Source: CBDUQI01 sp965369325
Lineage (GTDB): Bacteria; Pseudomonadota; Gammaproteobacteria; Steroidobacterales; JBCBZW01
Assembly: GCA_965369325.1 (NCBI GenBank)
Contig: CBDUQI010000009.1
Span: 1-56,286, forward strand
Reading direction: 5' to 3'
DNA: 56,286 nt
Shown: positions 17,763-26,652 of the stretch, piece by piece
How positions within the stretch are numbered: position 1 is the first letter of the stretch
How the letters are laid out: every line of letters begins with the position of its first letter
The notes under the pieces: generated by a model
The model's database searches: none
Told to the model about the DNA's origin: nothing
What the model saw: the letters and a program-made list of their open reading frames with translations, nothing else
Program-made: the position numbers and the translations under genes

Positions 17763-19556
17763 ATGCACTTGTACATCGCCCTCATACTGCTCGGCACCGC
17801 CCTGCTCTCGCCGGATATCTGCACCGCCGAAGCCCAGCGAAATAAACCGGCCGATCGAGGCGGACTGTCGGTCGTGCAAGTAAGCCCTCTTGCGCGCCAG
17901 ATCACGGCCGCCACCGACAGCGCAATTGTGCTGCAGTTCGACCGAGCCATCGATTCGGGCTCGGTGACGCTCGACACGCTGCGCGTGTTCGGCCGCTGGA
18001 GCGGCGCCGCCGAAGGCGCGATCAGCCTCATCGACGCCGACACCACCGTGGTATTTGCCCCGGAGCATCGGTTCTCTGCCGGCGAGCAGGTAATGGTGGT
18101 GCTGTCTGATCAGATTAGCGCCCAAGATGGAACCGCTTTGACCGCGGGGTATTCTTTTCAATTCTGGACCGCCACACAGAGCAACCCACTCAGCTTTGAA
18201 ACTATCGACACACTAACGACCCGAACGGTACCGCAACAAACCAGTCGCGCTTACGGCGGTGCCGGCACCGACCTTAACAATGACGGCTGGCTGGACATCT
18301 CGATCATCAATGAAGACACCGCGGACGTGCGGGTGTTCATGAACAAGGCAGATGGCACCGGCTTGTACGATACGTTTATGGCCGACACCACACCGGTCAA
18401 CGACCGGGCCAGCCCAAATGAGTCCGCCGACTTTAACAACGACGGCAATGCTGATCTGGTGGTCGGCAACATCAACACCAGCAGCCTCTCGATTCTCCTT
18501 GGCAATGGCGATGGTACCTTTGCACCGCAACAGGAGGTGACGGTAGGCGGCGACCCGCGCGGGGTCGCAGTACTGGACATCGACGCGGATGGCGACCTGG
18601 ACATTGCCAACACGAATGCCGCCGGTGCAGGCAGCGTGTCGCTGTTGGTGAACGATGGCGCAGGCGTATTTAGCGCGGCCACTTTCTTTGAGGGCGGCGG
18701 TCAGGGCGAGTGGGCGCTAGGCGCGGGCGACATGAACGAAGACGGGCAGCTCGACCTCGTTATGACCGCGTTCGTCGGTGGCATCCCCTCCGTGATCGTA
18801 CATGCGAACAATGGCGACGGCAGCTTCACTCAACTGAGCTCACGGGCGGTGAATGGTTCGCCCTGGATGCTGAATATCGGGGACCTTGACGGGGATGGAC
18901 ACGAGGATGTGGCGGTGGTGAACAGCGTGAGTAACCAGGGATCCATTCTGCTTGGCAAAGGCAATGGCACGTTAGACCCGCCAACGCATTACCCGACCGA
19001 CCCGTTCCCGTTGGCAACTGATCTTGGCGACATTGATGGCGACGGTGATCTTGATTGGGTGACGTCCAGCTTCAGCGGCGACTGGTTCTTGTTTTTGAAC
19101 GACGGTGCAGGCAGCTTCGGGTTGCGCAAACGCTTTCCGGCGCCGTTGGCCGCCTCATGCGCGTTGATGCTGGATATCAATAATGATCACGTGCTGGACT
19201 TGGCGCTGATCGATGAGCTGGCGGACGAACTGCGGTTGGTGAAAACCCAGCGCGACACCGACGGTGATGGCGTTGTCGACGTCGCAGACAACTGCAGCGA
19301 TATCACCAACGCCGATCAACGTGACAGCAACGGCGACGGTTTCGGCAACCTGTGCGATGGCGATCTAACCAACGACGGTGCAACCAATTTTGCGGACCTG
19401 GCCGAAATGAAAACGGTGTTCTTCTGCGTAAGTGCCGAGCCTGCCTGCGCGGATGCGGATCTTGATGGCGATGGCACCGTAAACTTTATCGACCTTGGCA
19501 TCATGAAATCACTGTTCTTCCAGCCGCCGGGACCTGCCTCAGCTGAGATTGATTAG
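17763..19556 (+). CDS. secreted FG-GAP/VCBS propeller with dockerin-like tail
   Basis: A 597-aa protein. The start at 17763 (MHLYIALILLG) gives a signal peptide; the frame is open from a TTG at 17730 but those codons look untranslated. Residues 30-140 resemble a bacterial Ig-like SbsA domain (PLARQITAATDSAIVLQFDRAI). Then six or so FG-GAP/VCBS repeats of the form DLNNDGWLDI, DFNNDGNADLVVG, DIDADGDLDIA, DLDGDGHEDVAVV, making a calcium-binding seven-blade propeller. The C-terminus is the TSP3/dockerin-like module (NADQRDSNGDGFGNLCDGD and two F-hand loops) shared with genes at 3654 and 53031. Probably surface or extracellular; adhesion is an inference. Confidence 0.85.
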   Translation: MHLYIALILLGTALLSPDICTAEAQRNKPADRGGLSVVQVSPLARQITAATDSAIVLQFDRAIDSGSVTLDTLRVFGRWSGAAEGAISLIDADTTVVFAPEHRFSAGEQVMVVLSDQISAQDGTALTAGYSFQFWTATQSNPLSFETIDTLTTRTVPQQTSRAYGGAGTDLNNDGWLDISIINEDTADVRVFMNKADGTGLYDTFMADTTPVNDRASPNESADFNNDGNADLVVGNINTSSLSILLGNGDGTFAPQQEVTVGGDPRGVAVLDIDADGDLDIANTNAAGAGSVSLLVNDGAGVFSAATFFEGGGQGEWALGAGDMNEDGQLDLVMTAFVGGIPSVIVHANNGDGSFTQLSSRAVNGSPWMLNIGDLDGDGHEDVAVVNSVSNQGSILLGKGNGTLDPPTHYPTDPFPLATDLGDIDGDGDLDWVTSSFSGDWFLFLNDGAGSFGLRKRFPAPLAASCALMLDINNDHVLDLALIDELADELRLVKTQRDTDGDGVVDVADNCSDITNADQRDSNGDGFGNLCDGDLTNDGATNFADLAEMKTVFFCVSAEPACADADLDGDGTVNFIDLGIMKSLFFQPPGPASAEID

Positions 19557-20101
19557 TTCTCTGCGACCTCAAGCAAACCCGCACGCACCGTCTTTAACCA
19601 TTCAAGGCGGGTGTGTGTGAGTTTCTCCGCGCCCAGCGCGCCGTAGTAATCATATCGATCTTTCACGATGTCGGCGCCGGCGCGACGCGCCTGCGTCTCG
19701 CTCAGGTGCGCCTGCATCTGCTGGATCGTGCGATCCAGGTAAGCACGCTGGTCGGCGGCGCTCAGCGCCTGCAAAAAGAACATGCGCGAGCGAACGGGAT
19801 CAGTGATTGAGGTGATGAGCTTTGGCTGCGCGCCGGCTTTGATCCATTCACGCAGCGCTGCCCTGCCCTTCGCGGTCGCCCGAAGCAGCCTGCGACCGCG
19901 GCCATCCTGCGGATCATCGATGCCGGTCAGCAGGCCCTGCACCTCTAAGCGCGCAAGCAGCGGGTAAACTGAGCCTGCGGAGGCCTGCCAGTGCGCGGAC
20001 GGCGATATCTTCAGTTCGCTGCGCACGTGGTAGGCGGTGCAGGGGCCACTTTTTTCAACAATCCCCGTGCAGATACCTTCGAGTTCTCTGAGTTGACGCA
20101 A
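19553..20101 (-). CDS. PadR-family transcriptional regulator
   Basis: A 182-aa PadR-type protein: winged helix in the first 85 residues (GPCTAYHVRSEL, AGSVYPLLARLEVQGLL, GRRLLRATAKGRAALREW) and the C-terminal dimerisation helices typical of the longer PadR class. The only in-frame start after the upstream stop is TTG at 20101. It lies 12 bp downstream of the protease gene on the same strand, so they form an operon and PadR may control it. Its stop overlaps that of the convergent propeller gene by four bases. PadR repressors often respond to phenolics or cell-envelope drugs; the signal is unknown. Confidence 0.82.
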   Translation of the reverse strand: MRQLRELEGICTGIVEKSGPCTAYHVRSELKISPSAHWQASAGSVYPLLARLEVQGLLTGIDDPQDGRGRRLLRATAKGRAALREWIKAGAQPKLITSITDPVRSRMFFLQALSAADQRAYLDRTIQQMQAHLSETQARRAGADIVKDRYDYYGALGAEKLTHTRLEWLKTVRAGLLEVAEN

Positions 20102-20113
20102 TACGCTGTCCGC

Positions 20114-21292
20114 CTATTCGATTTTCATGATCATCGCTTTACCCGCGCGCTGCACTTCGAACCTCAATGGGGTGGCCCCCTTAAACAGCTCACCAAGGTC
20201 AGACATATCATACTGATCAATTGGTAAACCGTTCAGCGCAACAAGCTCATCGCCCGCTTGCAGCCCGGCATTCTCGGCAAGCGAATCGGGGATTACTGTG
20301 GCAAGCACCATTGCGCTGTTGCCCGGCCTATTTCGCAGCATTAGTCCCAGCTTACGCGGGGAGTCTGCGGCAGAGTGGTGTTGTTCCCGCCGGTCGCGCC
20401 GAATCTTCTCGAACCTGACCAACTGATTTGTTTGGTCAATGGTCATGAGGAAGTCGCGCAGTACCTCACCACCGATGTTTCCGGCGCCGGGAGAGGGGTC
20501 CATAAACGCCAGATTGGGGTTCGGGTAGTCCACACCGGCAAAGCTCACCACGCCGTCCAAGATCCCAAACTCAATGTTGCGTGCCCCGCCAATTAGCCGT
20601 GCTTGCGCGGCAGATTTTGGCGATGCCGAAAGCGGCAAGGCGTCCTTCAGCTCGCCAGGCAGCGTGAAACCGCCCATTGAGCCGGTATCGATGTGCGACG
20701 GCACACGGGTACCGGCGACGTCCACGTCAATCCGCAGATGTGACGCCACTTCCTCGTACGGCTGTACTCCCGGATCGTCGGCCTTCAGATGCCCTTTAGA
20801 GACGGTAATCAGCCCGCCTTCCAGGTCATACATTAAAAGATACTTGCTGAACAATGGGAGTCCGAGTACGCCTTGCATCTGGCCCCCACTGAATTCCTCG
20901 AGGTCCACGGTGACAAACTCCGCATGCCTGATGGTGGCCTCGCCGACCCGCGCGAGTGGCACACGCACGATGTTGCCGGGCACCTGGTTGCCACCCGGCG
21001 CGCCCACTTCTATCTGCCCCACCACTTCGTAGCCCTGCTGCGCGGCGATACGGCTGTCAATCACATTTACCCCGGCCCCCGTGTCCACAACGAAGGCGTT
21101 CGGCTCGCCATCACCCAGGTTCACCAGCACCTTCGGGTGCAATCCTTTTTCCTTTAACTTCAGCACGATGCGGTCGCCGTCAAAGTGGAACTCGCCGGCC
21201 GCCACCTCTGGCTGGGCAGCCGCGCTCCACTGCGTGCAACCCGCCGCGAGCACCGCCGAGACCAACAGAATCCTCATCACTTTGAACGTCAT
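20114..21292 (-). CDS. lipoprotein aspartyl protease with PDZ domain
   Basis: A 392-aa protein. The signal ends in the lipobox VLAAGC, so the mature protein is probably lipid-anchored. Two retropepsin-like half domains carry the active-site motifs VVDTGAG and HIDTGSM, and a glycine-rich flap region (VLGLPLF, IGGEVLRDF) supports the fold. The last 80 residues are a PDZ domain (IPDSLAENAGLQAGDELVAL). This layout, two DTG/DTS halves in one chain plus PDZ, is that of bacterial periplasmic aspartic proteases. Substrates are unknown. It is co-transcribed with the PadR gene. Confidence 0.85.
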   Translation of the reverse strand: MTFKVMRILLVSAVLAAGCTQWSAAAQPEVAAGEFHFDGDRIVLKLKEKGLHPKVLVNLGDGEPNAFVVDTGAGVNVIDSRIAAQQGYEVVGQIEVGAPGGNQVPGNIVRVPLARVGEATIRHAEFVTVDLEEFSGGQMQGVLGLPLFSKYLLMYDLEGGLITVSKGHLKADDPGVQPYEEVASHLRIDVDVAGTRVPSHIDTGSMGGFTLPGELKDALPLSASPKSAAQARLIGGARNIEFGILDGVVSFAGVDYPNPNLAFMDPSPGAGNIGGEVLRDFLMTIDQTNQLVRFEKIRRDRREQHHSAADSPRKLGLMLRNRPGNSAMVLATVIPDSLAENAGLQAGDELVALNGLPIDQYDMSDLGELFKGATPLRFEVQRAGKAMIMKIE

Positions 21293-21418
21293 TGCTTAAC
21301 TCCAATTTAGTACGATTCGGACTATTTGATGTATCAGAGTAGCAAAGGGTCGCAACGGCCCAGCAACAGCCGTTGATTCTATGGGATTAGCGGAGGGTGG
21401 TTGCCGTCTCGGGTTTCA

Positions 21419-21443
21419 GCAATTCCCGATCGCCGGGAGTTGC
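21419..21443. terminator. hairpin after GNAT gene
   Basis: GCAATTCCCG and CGGGAGTTGC form a 10-bp stem (one mismatch or wobble) with a 5-base loop, right behind the stop codon at 21444. No T tract follows, so it may be a weak terminator or an mRNA-protecting hairpin. Confidence 0.4.
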
Positions 21444-21890
21444 CTATTTGCGATGGAGCACGAACTTTTCTTCTTCGTCAATGATCACACCAGTTGCCGT
21501 CCAACCTAATGAAAGATAGAAACCGTAAGCGCGGAAACTTGGGTTGGGTGTGGTCACCAGCCAAATTTCCTCGTGCCCAGACTCAAAGAGCCAATCTTGC
21601 ACCTTCCTTATGAGCTGCTTACCAATTCCACGTTGCTCGCAATCCGAAACAACCGCGATAACAGTCATTTCTCCCTCATCACGGTCTCCCATCGCGAACC
21701 CCACTATCCTGCCGCCGACCTCACACACCCAACCTTTTGCCGAGCTGTTCATGGCAGCCGCCAGCGTTTGTGGAGTCAGATCGTATTCATCCTCCAGCTC
21801 CTGCATTGTGACGGCGTTCTGCTCAGTCGAAATTCGAACGGCGAAGACCTCCGGAAGGTCCGCAACCGTCATTTCGCGGATATCTGTCAT
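21444..21890 (-). CDS. GNAT-family N-acetyltransferase
   Basis: A 148-aa single-domain GNAT. The acetyl-CoA loop is QRGIGKQLIRKV, preceded by the core strand EMTVIAVVSDCEQ; it ends with the usual YGFYLSLGW segment. Length and layout are normal. The substrate is not readable; it could be an amine, a peptide N-terminus or an antibiotic. It stands alone with about 150 bp on each side. Confidence 0.85.
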   Translation of the reverse strand: MTDIREMTVADLPEVFAVRISTEQNAVTMQELEDEYDLTPQTLAAAMNSSAKGWVCEVGGRIVGFAMGDRDEGEMTVIAVVSDCEQRGIGKQLIRKVQDWLFESGHEEIWLVTTPNPSFRAYGFYLSLGWTATGVIIDEEEKFVLHRK

Positions 21891-22059
21891 CTTAGAACTC
21901 TCACTGCAATCGTATTAGACCTTAGGGCGCTGAGTGGGTCGCGTCTAGTCGGAAGCCACGATTCTTGATGACCGCAATCTTCCGGCCCGACGAAGATGTT
22001 CCTACTAAGCAGAGAACCCTTCGCGATGCAGTCGGCCTGCGTCGCTGATCTCACGAGGG

Positions 22060-22923
22060 TCACAAGACGGCGGTGAGCGTTCGGGCGAGTGGCAGATCCT
22101 CAGCGTTGAGGCACAAGCGACCAAAGGTCCATCGCAATAGGCGATCTTCATTCACGTCGGCGAGCATGGCCAGGCCTTCGATCAATGCCGGACCGTGCGA
22201 TTTGATCCGAGGTTTGATGTTCATCAGATGTTGGGTGAGATCGTAACTGGCGTCGCCGATATGCGGTTTGGGGTCGATGACCAGCCATGGGCGGCGTGAA
22301 CTCGCGAGCACGTTTCCGGCGTGCAGATCGGTGGCTAGTAACTTGGGGTCAACGCGGCTGCACGCCAAACACCGAAGCTCGGACAGCCCTCGTTCGGCAA
22401 GTGTAAAATCGATTTGCTCATTCGCATTCCGCAGCTCAGCATAGCGTCGTTCGGCGCCCTCGCACCAGGTTTCGATCATGCTCGCCAGGCTTCGTACATG
22501 ATTCGGCGCTGGCGTCTGCCACAGTTCTCGAGACAGCTCGGCAATGACTGCGTCCTGCTCTCTCGCCGGTCGCGTGCGCAGAACCGTCCCGGGCTCGCAG
22601 CGTTCGAGTAGCAAAGCATGTTGAGATTTTTCCGCTCTTAAGAGACGCACCGTGCATCCACCGTTCCATGCGAGGAGCCCATCGATCTCATAGTCGGCCT
22701 CGAAGTGTGGGAAACCGATCTTTAACACGGCAGATCCTTGGGGACTTTCACATGGCGCTACCCATGATCCGGTTATCTCATCGGAGAACGGGTCGAACAG
22801 ATCCAGGCTCCACCCATCCGCAAGCGAAGCAATCACGTCTGGGAGCGCTTTGAGCCAATCGCGACCGCGTTCGGTCGCGCCGACGCTCTTTACTATTGTC
22901 GAGGGAATGTCGATAAGCGCCAT
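22060..22923 (-). CDS. aminoglycoside/hydroxyurea phosphotransferase-like kinase
   Basis: A 287-aa APH-fold kinase. The catalytic loop TDLHAGNVL contains the Asp and Asn of the family (D-L-H-x-G-N), and the metal site follows in WLVIDPKPHIGDASYDLTQHL. The N-lobe has AVLKIGFP with the ATP-binding Lys. It most resembles the APH(6)/hydroxyurea phosphotransferase group by the IDPKP motif. The usual His before the catalytic Asp is Ala-Thr here, as in several actinobacterial relatives. A resistance role is possible but unproven; many such enzymes act on unknown metabolites. Confidence 0.8.
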   Translation of the reverse strand: MALIDIPSTIVKSVGATERGRDWLKALPDVIASLADGWSLDLFDPFSDEITGSWVAPCESPQGSAVLKIGFPHFEADYEIDGLLAWNGGCTVRLLRAEKSQHALLLERCEPGTVLRTRPAREQDAVIAELSRELWQTPAPNHVRSLASMIETWCEGAERRYAELRNANEQIDFTLAERGLSELRCLACSRVDPKLLATDLHAGNVLASSRRPWLVIDPKPHIGDASYDLTQHLMNIKPRIKSHGPALIEGLAMLADVNEDRLLRWTFGRLCLNAEDLPLARTLTAVL

Positions 22924-22953
22924 AGGTTACTGCCAACCACCTGCACCGTTGCA

Positions 22954-24186
22954 TTAGTCTACGCTGACGGGAGTGACGCTGGCGCGTCGGCGTAACGCGA
23001 TTGACGCCATCGTCATCAGCCCAGACGCCAGCAGACAGTACACGCCAAAGAACATCATCTGCGCCGGCAGCCCCGTACCCCGATCGATCAATGTACCTGT
23101 TAAACCCGGGCCGGCAGCCGTCGCCAGCACCGCTGCGGACACCGTAATCGACCGGACTGAGCCCAAATTCGCCAGGCCGTAGATCTCCGGCCACAGCGAA
23201 CCGAATAGGGTGGATGAGATACCGTAGCTGATACCCAGCAACACCATCACCACATACAGCATCGCCTGCGGCCCGCTGATGCCGAGCGCAACACACGCGC
23301 CCGACAGGGGTAACAGGAAGTAAGGCAGAATCGCGCGCGCACCAAGCCGGTCGATTGCGGCACCGGTCAACAAAGCACAGGTCACGGTGGTCGCGGCCAT
23401 CACCAGTAACGACTGCGCAAACAATTGCGGCGGCCAGCCATTCAGCTCGGTGAGGTAATTCTGATGATAGAAGATGGTGGTACCAATGAAGGCAGGCGCC
23501 AGTACCCCGGTCAGGAGCATCCAATAAATCGGATCCCTGACCACCTCCCGCCGAGACCAGCTGCGCACGGCAGGGGCCGCCTCGGCTTCCCTTGATAACT
23601 GCCCAAGAGGGACCCGCGGCCGGTGGTAACACCAGTAAGTGAAGGGCAAACCAACCACCAGCAATGCAATGGCGGCGGCAACCCAACCCATACGATATCC
23701 GCAAGCGATGGTCAGCGCAGCAAACATCAACGGGATGCTCGCCTCGCCGCCCTGATGGCCCAGAACAACCAGCGAGACTGCCCGCCCCCGCTCCGCCACA
23801 AACCACCGCCCAGTGGCCGTCAGGGCGATGTGCGTCATCATGCCCTGGCCGAACAACCGCAACAGAAAAACGGCGATGACCAGGATCGGAACAGAGCTCG
23901 CATAGCCCGCCATCAACGCCGCCCCAGCGAGCACTGGCACCACCATCAGTATCATACGATGGGCAGGCACGACGTCCACCCACTTGCCAAGGAATGGCAG
24001 GCACATGGCGCTCGCCAACGTCGCGAACATATAGAGTCGGCCAAATTCGCCGTGGCTAAGACCGAATGTGGCCTGCCACTGCGAAACCGAGGCAGAGATA
24101 AAATACGTCTGACCAACGCTGGAAAAGTAGGTGAGCATGAAGCCGCCGATGATCCAGCGAAAGTTATGCCTGATGAATGCGAGCAT
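22954..24186 (-). CDS. MFS transporter
   Basis: A 410-aa major facilitator with 12 hydrophobic segments and the loop 2-3 motif GKWVDVVPAHR. The layout fits the monocarboxylate/OFA-like group (GRWFVAERGRAVSLVVLGHQGG after helix 4). Probably an inner-membrane proton-linked carrier; the substrate is not readable. It lies 30 bp upstream of the APH-like kinase in the same direction, so the two may be co-expressed, for example as uptake plus phosphorylation or as drug export plus modification. Confidence 0.85.
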   Translation of the reverse strand: MLAFIRHNFRWIIGGFMLTYFSSVGQTYFISASVSQWQATFGLSHGEFGRLYMFATLASAMCLPFLGKWVDVVPAHRMILMVVPVLAGAALMAGYASSVPILVIAVFLLRLFGQGMMTHIALTATGRWFVAERGRAVSLVVLGHQGGEASIPLMFAALTIACGYRMGWVAAAIALLVVGLPFTYWCYHRPRVPLGQLSREAEAAPAVRSWSRREVVRDPIYWMLLTGVLAPAFIGTTIFYHQNYLTELNGWPPQLFAQSLLVMAATTVTCALLTGAAIDRLGARAILPYFLLPLSGACVALGISGPQAMLYVVMVLLGISYGISSTLFGSLWPEIYGLANLGSVRSITVSAAVLATAAGPGLTGTLIDRGTGLPAQMMFFGVYCLLASGLMTMASIALRRRASVTPVSVD

Positions 24187-24367
24187 GGGATCTCTGTCTG
24201 ACTAAGTCTGTGCGCGAACACGGGAAGATCGAGCCCACCGCAACGAGCACTCTCACGGCTGCGGGCCAGCGCAGCAGCTTGTCACGAACTGGGTTTTTTT
24301 GATACTCGCTGGGAGGCTAGGCCTGGCGAGCCCGGGAGCGCAATGCGCCGCCTGAAGGTGGCACCGG

Positions 24368-25186
24368 CTATGGAGCGCTTGGGGCCAACCACACCGCATC
24401 CGGCAGGCTGACAACAACGTCCGTGCCGCCTGAGCGGCGCACGTCGCAGCGCAAAGTACCGCCCAACGCATCAACATACTCGCGGATGATGAGTAACCCC
24501 TGTTCGCCGCAGGTTCCCGGCCGGATGGCCTGTTCCACCCGCTCGCGAAACTGCACGTTCGCCATGCCCGGCCCTTCATCCAGCACGTGAAGGTCCACAC
24601 CCTGCGCAGTATCCACCAGACGCACGTCCAGACGGCCGCCCGGTGGCGTCACTTTGATTGCATGACAAAGCAAATTGCGAAGAATCCGCTCGATTTTCTT
24701 GCGATGCACGGAACACCGTCGGGTTGGCCCGATGTCGCACACCAGCATGAGGTTTCTGGCTTGTGCGGATGGGCGATACGCATCCACCACGTCATCGACC
24801 ATCGCGGTCAACGGCCACCACTCTTGCTCGATTTGCTTGGCGCCATACAACCCGCCAAATTCGGCGACCAGATCCGCAAGCTGCTGCAGCGGAGGCATCA
24901 ATGAGGCCGCCGCCGGCGAATCGGCTGACGGCCACAGATCGGACATCTGCCATTGGATGACGAGGAGTTGATTCGCAAGATCGTGGTGGGCGTACCTGAA
25001 AAGTGCCCTTTCGCGGCCCAGCGTGCGCTCCAAGCGTGCCACCGCACGCCGCCCGCAACGAGTTCGCGCCCGCTCAAACAGCAGCACGCCTACCAGCCCG
25101 ACACACCCGAGCAACGCCCCGATGGCCAGCCAGCTCCAGGCGGCCAATGGCAGCCCCAATACCCCTGACTCAGCTAGAAACAACAA
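24368..25186 (-). CDS. orphan sensor histidine kinase-like protein
   Basis: A 272-aa protein with one hydrophobic N-terminal helix (11-37), a dimerisation helix with YAHHDLANQL where H68 precedes Asp as in an H-box, and a HATPase domain. The N-box is RNLLCHAIKVTPPGG: the second conserved Asn is replaced by His175. The G1 box DEGPGM (203-208) and a glycine-rich lid (GTCGEQGLLIIREYV) are present. No periplasmic sensor loop and no response regulator are next to it. The start is uncertain (TTG at 25186). ATP binding may be altered, so it could act as a phosphatase or scaffold. Confidence 0.7.
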   Translation of the reverse strand: MLFLAESGVLGLPLAAWSWLAIGALLGCVGLVGVLLFERARTRCGRRAVARLERTLGRERALFRYAHHDLANQLLVIQWQMSDLWPSADSPAAASLMPPLQQLADLVAEFGGLYGAKQIEQEWWPLTAMVDDVVDAYRPSAQARNLMLVCDIGPTRRCSVHRKKIERILRNLLCHAIKVTPPGGRLDVRLVDTAQGVDLHVLDEGPGMANVQFRERVEQAIRPGTCGEQGLLIIREYVDALGGTLRCDVRRSGGTDVVVSLPDAVWLAPSAP

Positions 25187-25243
25187 GTCGATGACCCTTT
25201 AAGGTGGTGAGAAGCTGACTGCTTGAATGATGATGTACGGAGC

Positions 25244-25292
25244 GATAGTCAGATAATCCCATAATTACGACTATCTTCAATATCCGGATAGT
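25244..25292. promoter_or_regulatory. three GATAGTC-type half-sites upstream of MarR-like gene
   Basis: GATAGTC (25244-25250), GACTATC (25269-25275) and GGATAGT (25286-25292) alternate in orientation, 75-120 bp before the regulator start. They form two overlapping inverted repeats, as expected for an autoregulated winged-helix repressor. Confidence 0.45.
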
Positions 25293-25366
25293 ATATGTTT
25301 ATTTGACTTCTTACGAGGGTGCAAACTGTAATGGTTGCCCTGCCATGAAGAGGAGTCGCGGCGCTT

Positions 25367-25930
25367 ATGAGTAATCCCTACATAGACTCGCTGGATAACA
25401 ACGAGAAGGTCGCTGTGGTTATTCGTACGCTGATACGCCTGTACCTGAGCAGCCAGGTACAAACGCGGGTAGAGTACAAATACTCGCTGCTGCATCTTGC
25501 CGTTGGCTTCGAGATTGAGCAGGCATCACGTCTGAGCGAAGAGCCACATACTGTCTCCTCGTTAGCGAGCAGGCTCAATCTGTCTATGAAAACCGCGTCA
25601 CGAATCGTCCGTGAGTTGATGAAGTTCGGGATGGTGACGCAGCGTGAATCGCCGGACGATGGTCGGGTACGACATCTGTACGCCAGCGATGGGTACTACG
25701 CTCAAGGTGGAGACAGCATTCTGGAGGGCATCCAGGCGGTCCTCAATCATGCTTTTGGCGAACAATGGAGCAAGCTTGAGATCGACCCACAAATGGACTG
25801 GTTTCCTGAGCCTGGGTTGTACACAGAGGCATCAAGCCAAATCAACAACTTTCGGCGCCACTTCCACCCCGACTCATTGCAGGCCCGCAACCCCCGAGGG
25901 TCGGATCGTGACCTCGGGGAAGACATATGA
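25367..25930 (+). CDS. MarR-like winged-helix regulator
   Basis: A 187-aa protein. Residues 45-105 hold a winged helix (HTVSSLASRLNLSMKTASRIVRELMKFGMVTQRESPDDGRVR split at the recognition helix KTASRIVREL). The flanking helices are longer than in most MarR proteins and the C-terminus is acidic. Its last codons overlap the enoyl-CoA hydratase gene by four bases (ATGA), so it is the first gene of that operon and probably regulates it. Half-sites at 25244-25292 lie before it. The ligand is unknown. Confidence 0.75.
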   Translation: MSNPYIDSLDNNEKVAVVIRTLIRLYLSSQVQTRVEYKYSLLHLAVGFEIEQASRLSEEPHTVSSLASRLNLSMKTASRIVRELMKFGMVTQRESPDDGRVRHLYASDGYYAQGGDSILEGIQAVLNHAFGEQWSKLEIDPQMDWFPEPGLYTEASSQINNFRRHFHPDSLQARNPRGSDRDLGEDI

Positions 25931-26649
25931 CAACCGAATCCGTTCATTACAGCCTGCAAGAGCAAGTCGCCACGATTGTAATAGACGATGGCAAACGTAA
26001 CGCGCTGTCGCCGCAAGTGCTGCATGAAATTTACCAAGCGCTCGACCGCGCCGAGTCTGATCGCGCGATCGTGATCATGACGGGGCGGGAATCTGTTTTC
26101 TCGGCCGGGTTTGATCTTCGCGTACTGAAGCGCGGAGGTATGAGTGCACTGCGCATGCTGAGCGCCGGCTACGGCCTGACCGCGCGTGTGATGCGCTACC
26201 CGTATCCGGTCATCGCCGCCTGCAACGGCCACTCGCTGGCCATGGGCGTTTTTTTGATGCTGTCGGCGGACTATGTCATCGGCAGCCGCGGCGATTTCAA
26301 GATTGCGGCGAACGAGGTGGCGATTGGCCTTACCATGCCGCGCGTGGCGGCCGCCACGCTGCGCCACAGGCTGGCGCCCGCAGCTTTTCAGCGTGCGGTG
26401 ACCTTGTCCAAATACTTTGACGTGGAATCCGCACTGAAGGCGGGCTTTTTCGATGAACTGGTAGAGCCCGAAGCGTTGCTATCTCGCGCCGAAACCTGCG
26501 CAGAGCAATTCAAAGCACTCGACTTACCCGCACACACGGCCTCCAAGCGCAGGATCCGCAGCGCCGTCACTCGCAAGATACGGTTCAGCATCCCCCTGGA
26601 TCTGCTTGATGCTGCCTTGCTGGGATTGCGGACTACGCGAAAGCGCTGA
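25927..26649 (+). CDS. crotonase-family enoyl-CoA hydratase/isomerase
   Basis: A 240-aa crotonase fold. The oxyanion-hole segments are GRESVFSAGFDL and CNGHSLAMGVFLML. The catalytic acid positions seen in hydratases are not obvious (ANEVAIGLTMPRVA carries Glu), so it may be an isomerase or hydrolase of the family. It is coupled to the MarR-like gene. It probably acts on a CoA thioester in fatty-acid or aromatic degradation. Confidence 0.82.
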   Translation: MTTESVHYSLQEQVATIVIDDGKRNALSPQVLHEIYQALDRAESDRAIVIMTGRESVFSAGFDLRVLKRGGMSALRMLSAGYGLTARVMRYPYPVIAACNGHSLAMGVFLMLSADYVIGSRGDFKIAANEVAIGLTMPRVAAATLRHRLAPAAFQRAVTLSKYFDVESALKAGFFDELVEPEALLSRAETCAEQFKALDLPAHTASKRRIRSAVTRKIRFSIPLDLLDAALLGLRTTRKR

Positions 26650-26652
26650 AGG

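Noticed and set aside
22778..24004. 408-codon minus-strand frame across the MFS gene
   Set aside because: It overlaps a clear 12-helix transporter in another frame and is full of Cys, Arg and Gly typical of shadow frames.
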